Assembly (NCBI RefSeq): GCF_030272615.1
Contig: NC_081414.1
Span: 917,237,509-917,301,508, forward strand
Reading direction: 5' to 3'
From: Cryptomeria japonica
Lineage: Eukaryota > Streptophyta > Pinopsida > Cupressales > Cupressaceae
DNA: 64,000 nucleotides
Shown: piece by piece, positions 35,278 to 45,458 of the stretch
Numbering within the stretch: position 1 is the stretch's first letter
Layout of the letters: every line of letters begins with the position of its first letter
Translations under genes and position numbers: made by a program
Notes under the pieces: model-generated
The model's database searches: none
Told to the model about the DNA's origin: nothing
Seen by the model: only the letters and a program-made list of their open reading frames with translations

Positions 35278-35681
35278 GATTATAAATACCTTTTTCTGCC
35301 TTTGGAAGGATTGATTGCTGAAATTCTTTGCCTCTTTGCTCAAAATGCCTTAGCTCTGGAAATTTTGCGCTCTTCGAATGTTTGAATGCTCGGTGAAGTA
35401 AAATGGAGCCAAAAACATTAATTTATAATGTCAATCTGCCAACTTCCATATTTAATACTTGCTGGTTAAGTAATCACTTAACATAACTATCAGTATAGAA
35501 GTAATTTCAACTTATTACCATCAACCGAGGGAATAATAGCATATGTTTCATTGATTTCCAAACCCTCAAAGAAATTTCTTCAATTTGATGAAGAGATTCC
35601 TACTAGTGGAGTGCTATTATGTTCTGTCGGTGGAGTGTTGCTTTGTCATGCCGGTGGAGGAGTATTCCCAACACCATTTTG

Positions 35682-36755
35682 TTATGATTTCCTGATCCAT
35701 TGTTTTGAGAATTCTTGCTTAACTTCTTCAACTTTTTCTTTTCCTTTCAAACTAGGACCTTTGTTGTCTACCGGTGAGGACTTGCTTCTACAAAATTTAT
35801 TAATATGCCCAATTTTGTTACATGCATAACAAGTCACATTATTTCTCTGAATAGCCTTTCCATAACCTATGTCGATTTGTGTTCTGCATTGATTAGATAA
35901 ATGTCCAAATCTTCCACAAACATAACATCTCACATTCATTCTACAATTCTCAGAGTTATGACCAACTTTGTTGCATTTTGAACATTGACCGGTGGGTACA
36001 TTGGTATTCTGATAGTTTCTAGATCTACATTCATTTGCTCTATGACCATACTTATTACAGTTAAAGCATTTGCCATTAAATTTATAAGCAGTAGGTTGTC
36101 TTACCAGTTTGCTATGATCTGTGTGTTTGCAGTACTAGAGCTTTCACCAACTTCAAAGCCAATTCCACAAGTGTCACCTTTAGGTTTTTTATTCTTCAGC
36201 AAGTTACCAAGTTCCTTTGAGCTTTTTTTGAATTTCTCTTTATGTTGATTTGCAGTATCTAGTTCTCTTTCTAAGACTTCTTTCTGCCTCATCAGTTCAT
36301 TTGAGTCATTCTGAGTGTGCATCAAATCTATCTTCAACAAATCATTTTCATAGCTAAGTCTTGTGTTCTCATTTGCAGCATCACTTAGTCTTCTAGTCAA
36401 ATCTTCTTCATTCTTCTTTCTATCTTCAATTTCTTTACAAAATCTCATAGTCATATCCTGCATCTCATTCTTTGTTGTCATATTCTCTTGTTTCAGCTTG
36501 TTTATCACATCATTAAGAGTTTCTTTTTCATCATTCTCATTTTGCATCTTTTCACAAAGTTCTCTTCTCTTGTTTCTTGAAATAGTAAGATTCTCTTGAA
36601 GTGCTTGAATAATATCCTGAGCAGCCTTTAGATCATCTTCAAGTTTGATATTTTTCAATTTTTCTACATCATAGTCTGAGAGAGCTCCTTCAAGTTGCTT
36701 CATCAGATTTTCCATCTGAGAGAGCTCCTTCAAGTTGCTTCATCAGATTTTCCAT
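35682..36755 (-). pseudogene. gag: Gag-like protein of element C: coiled coil + four CCHC knuckles
   Basis: Probable start MENLMKQLEGAL at 36755. A long coiled coil follows (36733-36200, for example KKNEEDLTRRLSDAANENTR), a linker, then four regular knuckles: CFNCNKYGHRANEC, CSKCNKVGHNSENC, CYVCGRFGHLSNQC and CYACNKIGHINKFC (about 36090-35770). The C-terminal tail is Lys/Glu-rich. A 40-bp tandem duplication shifts the frame near the N-terminus, and a stop near 36101 and a TAG near 35941 split the rest. The likely role is RNA packaging and particle assembly, by analogy with Gag; no UBN2 core is seen. Confidence 0.75.
36675..36754. repeat. 40-bp perfect tandem duplication in gag of C
   Basis: Units 36675-36714 and 36715-36754 are identical (TCTGAGAGAGCTCC...). 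As 40 is not a multiple of three, it breaks the frame a few codons after the start. Confidence 0.9.
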
Positions 36756-36812
36756 CTCTACCGGTGTCAAGATCTTCCTCAAGTTGTTAGGCTTCTGAAA
36801 ATAGAGGACCAA

Positions 36813-36824
36813 TCTCTGATACCA
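36813..36824 (-). promoter_or_regulatory. Primer binding site, element C
   Basis: Minus strand TGGTATCAGAGA, two bases from the LTR; one change from the plant copia initiator-Met site. Confidence 0.85.
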
Positions 36825-36826
36825 AT

Positions 36827-37630
36827 TGTTAGGATTCCCACAGATACTGAGAGGGGGGGTGAATCAGTATCTAACCGGTTATAAGATTTTCTTAACTTAA
36901 AACATGTAGAGCATATTAATACTCTGTACCGGTAAGTAGAAAGTAATGCAATAAACAGAGATAAAAACAACCACATGAAAAACACACCATAACACAAGGA
37001 TTTAATGAGGAAACCCGGTGTGGGAAAAACCTCGATGGGATTTATGACCCACAATATTCACTTACTGGCCAATAAGAGAATATTACTGCTACAAGAGGGG
37101 CCTGCACATGCAAGAAGGCCAATTGCCCAGAGCTCACTGCTCAAATACAAAATAGGAAGTCTCACTGACTTACAAAATGGATTATATAAATCCAGTATCT
37201 TGTACTGCTTCAAAATAGCATCTATAATGTCAGATCCAGTACTGGTTTCTTCTCTGCTTCTTACATAAACCCTTAACCTATAATTCTCATAATAGGTCTG
37301 CCTTATTTCGCCTAATCACATTCTTCTTACTTGCTTCAAAATGTTCTACAATGATCTCTCTTATATAAGAGTCATTTTACAACTTGCCAAGTCGGCTTAC
37401 AATGATTTTACAAATAATAAACAAAATATATTACAACAAAAATCCTATCGGCCTTTGTGCCAGTATGCTTCCTTTCACTACCAGTGACGGTGATCTGAGT
37501 GCCAGTGTAGAGTCTGATCTTGCTAGTGCTGGTGGAATGTCTTGCCGGTGTCATAGGATTGTAAGGTTGCCATCAATGACAAAACCTTCAATCACCTACA
37601 ATGTCTCATTGGAGTGTGCATATGCCAACA
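36827..37630 (-). repeat. 5' LTR of element C
   Basis: 804 bp, same ends as 30990-31793, with seven G near 36852-36859. Confidence 0.88.
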
Positions 37631-37635
37631 CATTT
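37631..37635. repeat. Target-site duplication of element C, right (CATTT)
   Basis: Second CATTT; the LTR of E resumes and matches the sequence upstream of ORF-X at 51995-52010. Confidence 0.85.
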
Positions 37636-38032
37636 TAATTTTAAAAATTAAAGAGAGCCTAGAAACTAAACATAGACACAAACCCTAAAGATTCTCACAC
37701 ACAAAATCTCTTGGAGGACACGTTGATTTTCTGAAATTCACTCTTCTTCTCGGTCAGGGATGCTCTGAATTCTTCTTCAGATGCAAGGTATGAGAGAAAA
37801 TCAATGAATTTCTCTTTTATGGCAACACCATTAATTCATTCATGTTGGATAGAGCAATTTGTTGGCACCAAGTTTGAATTTCATTCGTTGATCAAGATTC
37901 AAATGGTCGAGATTGCCTTTGACAACCTTCGAATGATGACATGGCATTTATTAGACTATCCTTGGCCAACTCAGAATTTTCAAAATTCATGTTGTTTGAA
38001 CCTTTTTATGATTTTATGCCTTTCACCATCTC

Positions 38033-38986
38033 CGCGGGATAAGCCTTCCTTATAATTCTCTTTATTTTCTTATCCCGCACTACCTTTTTCTATCTTGACA
38101 ATCCTCGTGGGATAAGGTCCCTACATATTTACCTTTACTTTTTATCCTACAGCACCCGAAAGAATTCCTCTCACCCTCATGGGATAAGGTCTTGCCATCT
38201 TTTCTTTATTGGCACTCTTTTATCCTTATAGCACACCACATTTGTCAACATTGTCTCTTCTCGCGGGATAAGGCCTTTGCATGTCCTCTGAGTATCCTCT
38301 TATCGTGCATTGCTCATAACTCCTTTTTATTTCCCGCTTAAAGGTGCTTTTCCTTGATATTTTTTCTTCGTGCGGGATAAGCCTCTTAATCTTTTCCTCT
38401 CTTATCCCACAATCCATCTCTTATCCCCACGAGAATGCATGAGATAAGAGATCCTATCGATCTCACCTTGTAATCCTTATCCTGTAGCACATTGAGTAGA
38501 AGAAATCCCTTGCAGGATAAGGTTCTTTGTATTTACCTTGTTACCTCTTATCTTGTGCCATCTTTGCATCGGCCTATGAGCATTGCAGGATAACTTTACC
38601 TTATAACTCTAAGTTGTTTCTTGTCTCGTGGGCCCATCAAGGCACCTTAAAACCATCGCCGGATAACACTTTCCTCTCTGCTTCTTTACCTTTTTCTTAT
38701 CACGCATGGTCACATTACATAGTGAAAACTGCAACCATATCTGCGAACATTCCTTACCCCGCACGAGCCTTTTGCTGCTATGAAATGACTGTGGGATAAG
38801 GATCCCTTTGTTGTCTTTGTCACCTCCCTATTCCAGTAGGGCTTAATCATGGCTTCAAAGGTGTCACAGGATAAGTCTTGTTCTTTAAGCTTTGCAAATT
38901 CCTTATCCCGCGCGGTCGAGACCTTTCATTGAAAGGCCTGCAGGATAACATTTTGTTGTGTTTCTTTTAGCACGCTTATCCCGTGC
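38033..38986. promoter_or_regulatory. GGATAAG/CTTATCC motif array, left LTR of E
   Basis: About two dozen copies of a (G)CGGGATAAG(G) word, in both orientations, within 950 bp. Clear copies include 38033-38043, 38069-38078, 38263-38274, 38371-38381 and 38900-38909. Many copies have CG changed to TG or CA. The array lies in the promoter-side part of the LTR (minus strand), upstream of ORF-X. GGATAAG resembles the plant I-box (GATAAG); binding is inferred only. Confidence 0.65.
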
Positions 38987-39380
38987 AACTACAAAACTAA
39001 AGCGGGCACTTAGGTGGACCATTTTTAGCACGTGGAGACTAGCCAAGGGTAAAGTGACCACACGAGGGGGCCTTCCTAGAGAATTTTTAAAAGGCAAAAC
39101 CACGGGGATACCTAACATAGGCATATAATAAAAATTTAAAGCAACAACCTCAAGCAGTAATTCCTAGTGTGTGGGGCTGGTGAATGAATGACAAAGGACC
39201 CTTCCGATGACGATTTAAAACCAGGCCACCGGTGATCACAAGCCAACTGCAGAATATAACATTGCTCGAGAGAACAAAGGAAAACCTTAACAACTCTAAA
39301 ACCCTATTAAAAAATCTTAAACCCTAAGTTCCAACACATAGGCAAGGGACAAATAAGACCAATTTTAAAACCCTCCAACT

Positions 39381-39553
39381 GTAGATCTAGCCAGGGGACG
39401 TTTGACCACCCGGGTCAAAGCGAGAATCCAGATCTCTAGGATAGCAAACCAATCAAAAAATACAAGAATATTTACAAAACTTTAATCTAACCTATATATA
39501 AACCCTAAACCTATTGTGCATGGAAAAGATTAAGAAAAGAAATGCTTAAGGAA
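39381..39553. other. Junction between 3' LTR and integrase end of E
   Basis: 173 bp with no gene. A polypurine tract is expected next to 39380 but is not recognisable, so it may be mutated or the boundary slightly off. Confidence 0.4.
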
Positions 39554-40679
39554 CTATCCATGCATTGGCAGTTCCTGTATTTCACCATTCATATCAGTGC
39601 TAAAGTATGAATTGTCACCATTCTTCTCTGCAATAACAAATGGCCCCTGCCACAACGCTTCAAATTTTCCATGCTTGCCTTTATCTTGGGATCTAGCATT
39701 CCAAAACAGTACCAAATCATTAATTTCAAATTTTATCTCTGATGCCTTTTTGTCAAATAGGTACTTACTTTTTTGTTGCAACTTCAGGTTCTTCCTATGA
39801 GCATCTTCTCTACTTTCATCTAATTTTGCAAGCATCTCCATTCTTTCTTCCAGCGGATATGACATTTCCAGGTTATTTTCATGTATGAACTTGTACACAA
39901 GCAACAGATTGTTTATTGGTATCCTTGCTTTAGATCCATATACCATCTCAAAAGGATATGTTCCTATAGTCTTCTTTACAGTGATCCTATCTGCCCATAG
40001 TGCCATTTTTAACTTAGAATCCCAAGCTCTCTTATTTTTCCCAAGTGTTCTCTTGATTATCTTCACGATATTCTTGTTGCTAGACTCACCTTGCCCATTT
40101 CCTTGTGGATGGTATGGAGATGCATATGAGATTCTTATCCCATATGATTTACAAAATTTTGTGAACTTCTCAAATCTGAAGCACATGGCCATGATGAGTC
40201 TCACTGGTACTCCAAATTTGGTCACAATATTGTTTAGCAGAAAATCAATAACTATTTTACTGGTTACTTGTCTTGTGGGGATAGCTTCCACCCACTTAGT
40301 AAAATAGTCTGTAGCAACCAATATCCATCTATTACCACCACTGGACTTCTCAATGATCTCTCCAATAAAATCAATACCTCATTGATGGAAGGGGTCTCTA
40401 CTTGCATAGGCTGGGAGGTAGTGCTCCAGCATATTTTAGCTTACCTGAGAACCTTTGGCAAGGCTCACACTTTCTCACAAAGGTGTGTGCATCCTTAAAC
40501 AAAGATGGAAAAAAATAGCCTGCCATTAATACTTTTTGAGTTATGGTAATTGTTGTAAAATGTCCTCCACACACCCCATCATGCATTTCTCTTAACACAA
40601 GTTGAGCCTGTTGTTCATCTAGACAAAATAATAGAAAACCATCGTTGTCTCTATAATATAGGTCTCCAACAATAAACAC
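39554..40679 (-). pseudogene. pol: Integrase of element E
   Basis: Two pieces. 40679-40398: zinc-binding H-H-C-C domain (EMHDGVCGGHF, then CEPCQRF). 40380-39554: catalytic core and tail, with GIDFIG (first Asp), VATDYFTKWVEAIP and YHPQGNGQGESSNK (Glu). The block that should read DNGxxF reads LIMAMCFRF, so the second catalytic Asp is gone. C-terminal domain: KFEALWQGPFVIAEK near residue 230. The two pieces are separated by a frameshift or stop near 40390. Would insert the cDNA; inactive here. Confidence 0.85.
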
Positions 40680-40730
40680 ATACCTATGTGATCTCAGTTT
40701 TAAGGATCTTTTTTGGCTTTCTATAAAACC

Positions 40731-41291
40731 TTATGGATATATGGAGTCTGTAAGAAAAGGAATAATATCAACATACCATAGGGTTCTTTGTAGACTGCAA
40801 ATGATACCTAGTGAATCAGATAAAACATTTATCTTGGCAGCTTCTAAGTTCTCCTCATCCATAAGCTTTTCCAAGCCCATTCCTCGGACCAACTTAGTGA
40901 TTTGGATGTCAACATTAAACTCTTGGATCTTGTTGATCCATCTGCATCTTCTTCCTAACATCTCTGACTGGACAACGATGTCCTTTACTACAACATTAGG
41001 CACATAAGCTATTACTTGAGCACCTACCAGGTAAGGCCTAAAATTTTTTACAGCCTTGACTAAAGCATATGCTTTCTTTTCCACATTATCATATTTGAGT
41101 TTGGCTTCCTGAAGGGATTTGTTGTACAAATAAATAGGTTTCTCATACCCTTCACTGTTCTTTTGTAACATAATAGCAACCACAGTGTGAAATGAAGCAA
41201 AGGAAAAAACTTGGAAAGGTTTGCTAAAATTTGGTGCCTTTAAAACAGGAGCCTTCTTAATGGCTCTCTTTATGGCTACAAAGGCTTCCAA
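40731..41291 (-). pseudogene. pol: Gypsy-type RNase H of element E (downstream copy)
   Basis: 187-residue frame starting in the RT-RNase H connection: PVLKAPNFSKPFQVFSFASF, LQKNSEGYEKPIYLYNKSL and KKAYALVKAVKNFRPYLVGA, ending with LVRGMGLEKLMDEENLEAAK, a tail characteristic of Tat/Ogre elements. Directly continues the reverse transcriptase. Confidence 0.85.
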
Positions 41292-41299
41292 AGCTTCAT

Positions 41300-42443
41300 T
41301 TGTCTAGTTAATCATAGGCCCTTTCTCTAGCATCCTTGAAATAGGTTTCACCATCTCAACAAAATTAGATATAAACCTACAAACAAAATTTATCTAGCCA
41401 AAGAAAGATTGAATGGCTTTCACAGTTTTGGGAATGGGTATTCTATCAATAGAAGCCACTCTCTCAAGATCTATCCTTACACCATCTTTGGACACAATAT
41501 GTCCTAATAGTTTACCTGCAGTTACAGCAAAGTGGCATTTTTTAGGATTAAGAGAAATCCCATATTCCAGTGCCCTAACAAATACCTTTTCTAAGTGCAA
41601 ACAATGCTCCTCTGCCCTTTTGGGAAATTTTGTCAAATCATCTTGATAGACAACCATAATGGTGTCTATAATGTCTTAAAAAGCTACATCCATAGCTCTC
41701 TGAAATGTTGCTCCAGCATTAGTGAGTCCAAAAGACATTCTGACATAGACATAAGTTCCCCAAGGAGTAGTGAAGGAAGACTTGTATCATTCTGATTCTT
41801 TGATCTTCACTTGGTTGTAACCAGATAATCCATCCATCATGGATAGCAAATCACAACCTGAGACCTTTTGTAGCATTGCCTCCATGTTAGGAAAAGGATA
41901 ATTATCCTTTAATGATGACACATTTAAATTCCTAAAATCCACACATAGTCTAATCTCACCATTTTTCTTTCTAATAGGAACAAGATTAGAAACCCATGAT
42001 GAATGTCTGATTAGTTTGATAATACCACCATCTATGAGCTTCATCAGTTCTTCTTGCATTTTGGGTCTAAGCATTGGGTTAATTGGCCTTCACTTTTGTC
42101 TAAAAGGCCTAGCAGCTGGGTCCAAAGGGATTTCATGTTGGAAAGGGTCCTCTCTATAGGATTTCAGGTCATCATACGATAATGCAAAAACATGCTTGTA
42201 TTTTCTGATCAAAGTGATCAACATGATCCTGATTTTTGGACTAATCCTTTTGCCAATGTAGACCTTTCTAGGAGATGAATCAGTTCCTAGGTTAACCTCT
42301 TCAAGGTCTTCTTTATTCAGGGGCAACTGCTTCATTGTTTGACTGTCCTGACTATCAAACACTCTTTCCAAAGCTACCAATTCTTTTGGAATTTTGTTTG
42401 TCTTTAGCTGCACTATCTCATTCCCAAAAACAATCTTTTCCAT
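41300..42443 (-). pseudogene. pol: Reverse transcriptase of element E
   Basis: Motifs in order on the minus strand: HEIPLDPAARPFRQK (42120-42090), MLRPKMQEELMKLIDGGIIK, SSWVSNLVPIRKKNGEIRLC then VDFRNLN, SMMDGLSGYNQV, FGLTNAGATFQRAMD, catalytic MVVYQDDLTKF (41657-41625) and LLGHIVSKDGVRID. Stops occur at about 42090, 41786 and 41660, and the Trp-Gly/Tyr-rich block between is intact in sense. YxDD is retained as YQDD. Confidence 0.85.
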
Positions 42444-43060
42444 CTATAGTTTCTACAAAATAATTAAAGTCAATTTCTTGACTCTCATACTCATCTATAC
42501 AATGCAATAACTTTAGCAGGTCATCATCATCATTAAAAACTTGCCAATTGCAAATATTATCATGAATGGCAAGCCTAGTTTTTACCTCCACCTTTGAAAT
42601 TCCAGCCAAGGTGATATCATCACTCTTCAAAGCAATATTTGCTAAAACATCTGTCAGAATGTTCTTCGATCTTTCTATCCATTTGATATTAAAGGCATCA
42701 AAAAATTCCAATGAATCATAGACAGCTGATTTGTACTACTTCAATCTATCATTCTTGAAAGAATAAACTAATCTAACATGAGATACAATCAATTCAGAAT
42801 CTCCCCATACTAACAGTTTCTTTATCCCATGCTTAGTGGCAAGATTTAAACCTAGTAACAATGCCTCATACTATGCCACATTGTTAGTGCACTCAAAAAT
42901 TAGTTGGAAAGAATACTTAAAAGTCTTCCCACTAGATGCAATAAACTACTCTAGCACCCAACCCTTCCTTGTTGTGAGACCCATCAATGTACATGTGCCA
43001 CAGATCCTCCTTACTATTCTGAATTTCAGCTATGATAGGGTCTACAGCCTCTATGGATAA
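42418..43060 (-). pseudogene. pol: Extra RNase H of element E, between protease and RT
   Basis: Minus-strand reading shows an RNase H fold signature: MYIDGSHNKEGLGA (first Asp, about 42990), FECTNNVA-stop-YEALLLGLNLA (the Glu codon is now TAG, about 42880), VWGDSELIVSHVR (Asp, about 42800) and KNILTDVLANIALKS (last Asp, about 42650). This is the AEYEAL / DSxLV / ADxLA type of RNase H found as an additional domain in Tat elements. Here it precedes reverse transcriptase. Frameshift near 42930 and stops at 42880 and 42735. Confidence 0.75.
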
Positions 43061-43245
43061 CTAAATAGGTTCAACTTTGAATTTCCCCATATCGAAGTCA
43101 CAGAACATCACTATATTATTTAGGTCATCTTTCTCAATAGTGGTATCAGACCTAGGTTCTCTTTCTAACCTGACAGCTTTCCCATTAACAGGGATAGTAG
43201 CATAGAATAAATCTAGTTGAACATTTCCCCCACTGCTGTCGTCCA

Positions 43246-43689
43246 TTATCTTGACAAAAGCATACCATAATTTGGGGGGACAACTACAACTATCACATCC
43301 ACTTTGTAAGCAGCTTCTGGGAAATTCACTATCTTGACTTCCAAATTTTTAAGGATTCCTATCACAGGAATGGATCTATTATCCATGGCATAACACTTTC
43401 CAAAGTTGCAGTCAACATTCAACCCAAGTTCCCTCATGACCCCCATAGGAATGATATTAATGGTAGCCCCAAAATCAATCATACAATTTTTTACATGCCT
43501 GCCATTTACTATCAAAGTCATATAAAGGGGATCTACTTGTGAAGGGACTTTAGTGATAGTACTTCCTAAATAGACCTCAGGAGATTGAATTGTTTCAAAG
43601 TGTTCCCCTTGTGTACAATTAATTTCATCTTCTAAAACAGCATTGTTGTGCAAAACATCTTGGGGCATACTAGTAACTCCATTTATCAA
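43246..43689 (-). pseudogene. pol: Retropepsin of element E
   Basis: 147-residue frame with NCMIDFGATINIIPMGVMRE around residue 72; the active-site triplet is D-F-G where D-S/T-G is expected. Later KCYAMDNRSIPVIG and the flap-like region fit gypsy protease. The Phe replacement suggests loss of activity. Confidence 0.75.
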
Positions 43690-44017
43690 AGCTAAAGCAT
43701 TATTTTATGCTCAGGGATCTTCATCATTTCTAACAAAGAAACATAAATTTTTATTTGAGACAATGTTTGCATCATATCAAAAGGTGTTGTAAAAGTACTT
43801 GGATTGACCTCCTTTTGAACTGTCACTTTTGGTTATTTTTCCTTCTCAACCACAATTGCTTTCGGGGGAACTTCAGTTGTGACCTCCTTTTTAGTCTTCT
43901 TAAATTTTGTGCTCCCTTTTGGTACATATTGTTGGGAACGGGTGGTCTTTACCACCTTGTTCTTTTCTTTTGTGGATGGTTGAGGAGTCTATTGCTTAAG
44001 TTCCAATTTCTTATCCT

Positions 44018-45406
44018 TTATGAATATTCCACAAGGTTTTCCTTGGTGGGAAAAGCACCCCTTGGTCTTAAATTGTACCCACTCTTAATCTGAGTGGCAA
44101 CAGCCATAGTAATTCTTATGATTTCTTCCTTAGAGCGCCTCCTTGGACTGATGTTTTCAGATTGGTTATTAGAAGCATTGACCCTATGTTCTTCCATGTT
44201 CTCTTCATCAGAAAACACTTCCTGATGATGACTTCTATCCCACAATCTCTGAATATCTACATCTATTTCTGCTTCTTTTTCTTTAGAGGCTGAGCACTCA
44301 AACTCATTATCATCTTGAAAAGAAAACATATTCACCATGTGATCAGTGAATCTGTCTTCCTTGCAGCTAGCATAGACATCTTCATCTTCTTCCATGGCCT
44401 TTGCTACTGCGCATTAGGCTTGTGTATGTGGAAGATTACATGCCATACACCATGGACTGTCTTCCACAAGATGAGAAATTGGCTTTTTCAATGGATCAAG
44501 TGTTTCTTTATTTGTGGGCCTTTGGTTGCCAACCACAGGGTGCCCATCTTTCCAGTTTGTGTTATAAGGCATATCATGCAACTTAGTTCTGTCATGCCTT
44601 TGAAAATTAGGTCTGTCATGTGACATGCCTTTCTCATTTCTAGCCACTTTGTAGATTAAATCCTTTAAGGAACTCATAACCTTATCCAACTTATCCTCTT
44701 CTTTAGGCACTTTGTTGTGATGTCCTTTGGGATTTGGAAAAATCCTAACATTATCTCTTCTTGATGTTTTTCCTGAGGCTTTCCTATTGTTTTCAATGGT
44801 CCAAACAAATTTTAAAGTAGCTGCCAAAGTTGGGGGGTTACTTGACCTTAAGTCATACCCTATCTTAGTATCAAAAGCATCAAAATAGAAAACCAATTTC
44901 ATATTGTCAATTGGCTTCAGACTAAGATGAATTTAAATGAATATTTTGGTGAAACTGTTATTGAAAAAAGCAACATCCTAATTTTGTTTTTTTCTAATAT
45001 TGGTTAGCTCATGCAAAGCAATTTTAAGATCTAAATGATCACCATACTGATCTTTAAACATTCTTTTAAAGTCTTGAAATGATCTGATAGATAAATTAGG
45101 CAAACACTTGTACCATTCCCTAGTGTCATCAGTTAAAGATTGCATAAACATTTTCATGAAAACATCTTCACCTTCAACTTCAAAGTTATCCATTATATTT
45201 TGAAATGTTTTAATATGATCTTCCCTTGAGATTGTATTATTTTCTAAGAATATAGGGAGTGCATCTATTAATTTATTGCTTACTAGATTTGGGAAACCTA
45301 TTATCCTAGTGAAATTAATCTGTATATACCTATCCAGTTGCATTGGTCTCCTAGCAAACTAGTTTTGCATTTATTGTTGGTGTGTGTTTCCTTGATTAGG
45401 AACTTC

Positions 45407-45458
<52 letters not shown>

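Larger units (their letters stand above)
30990..37630 (-). mobile_element. Non-autonomous LTR retrotransposon C
   Basis: Complete 6.64-kb element with two 804-bp LTRs (30990-31793 and 36827-37630), polypurine tract, primer site and CATTT duplication. Interior: coiled-coil/four-knuckle Gag-like protein and a roughly 1,100-codon ORF2, no pol. Same design as element B, but better preserved; its LTRs differ at only scattered positions, so it is among the youngest insertions here. It sits inside the 3' LTR of E, at the start codon of ORF-X, in the same orientation. Confidence 0.88.
25797..39380 (-). repeat. 3' LTR of element E (interrupted by element C)
   Basis: Collinear with 46952-53821 over its whole length once 30990-37635 is removed (about 6.94 kb against 6.87 kb). 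Starts TGTTGGTTCCC; ends CCCTCCAACT, where the other copy has CCCTCCAACA. Segment 26379-26505 is missing from the other copy. Holds ORF-X and the GGATAAG array. Confidence 0.75.

Noticed and set aside
38033..38986. GGATAAG array as a CRISPR-like repeat
   Set aside because: Short, degenerate, both orientations, irregular spacing, and present in both LTRs of a plant retrotransposon.
43755..44093. Plus-strand 112-residue hydrophobic frame
   Set aside because: Shadow of the Lys-rich gag-pol linker of element E on the opposite strand.
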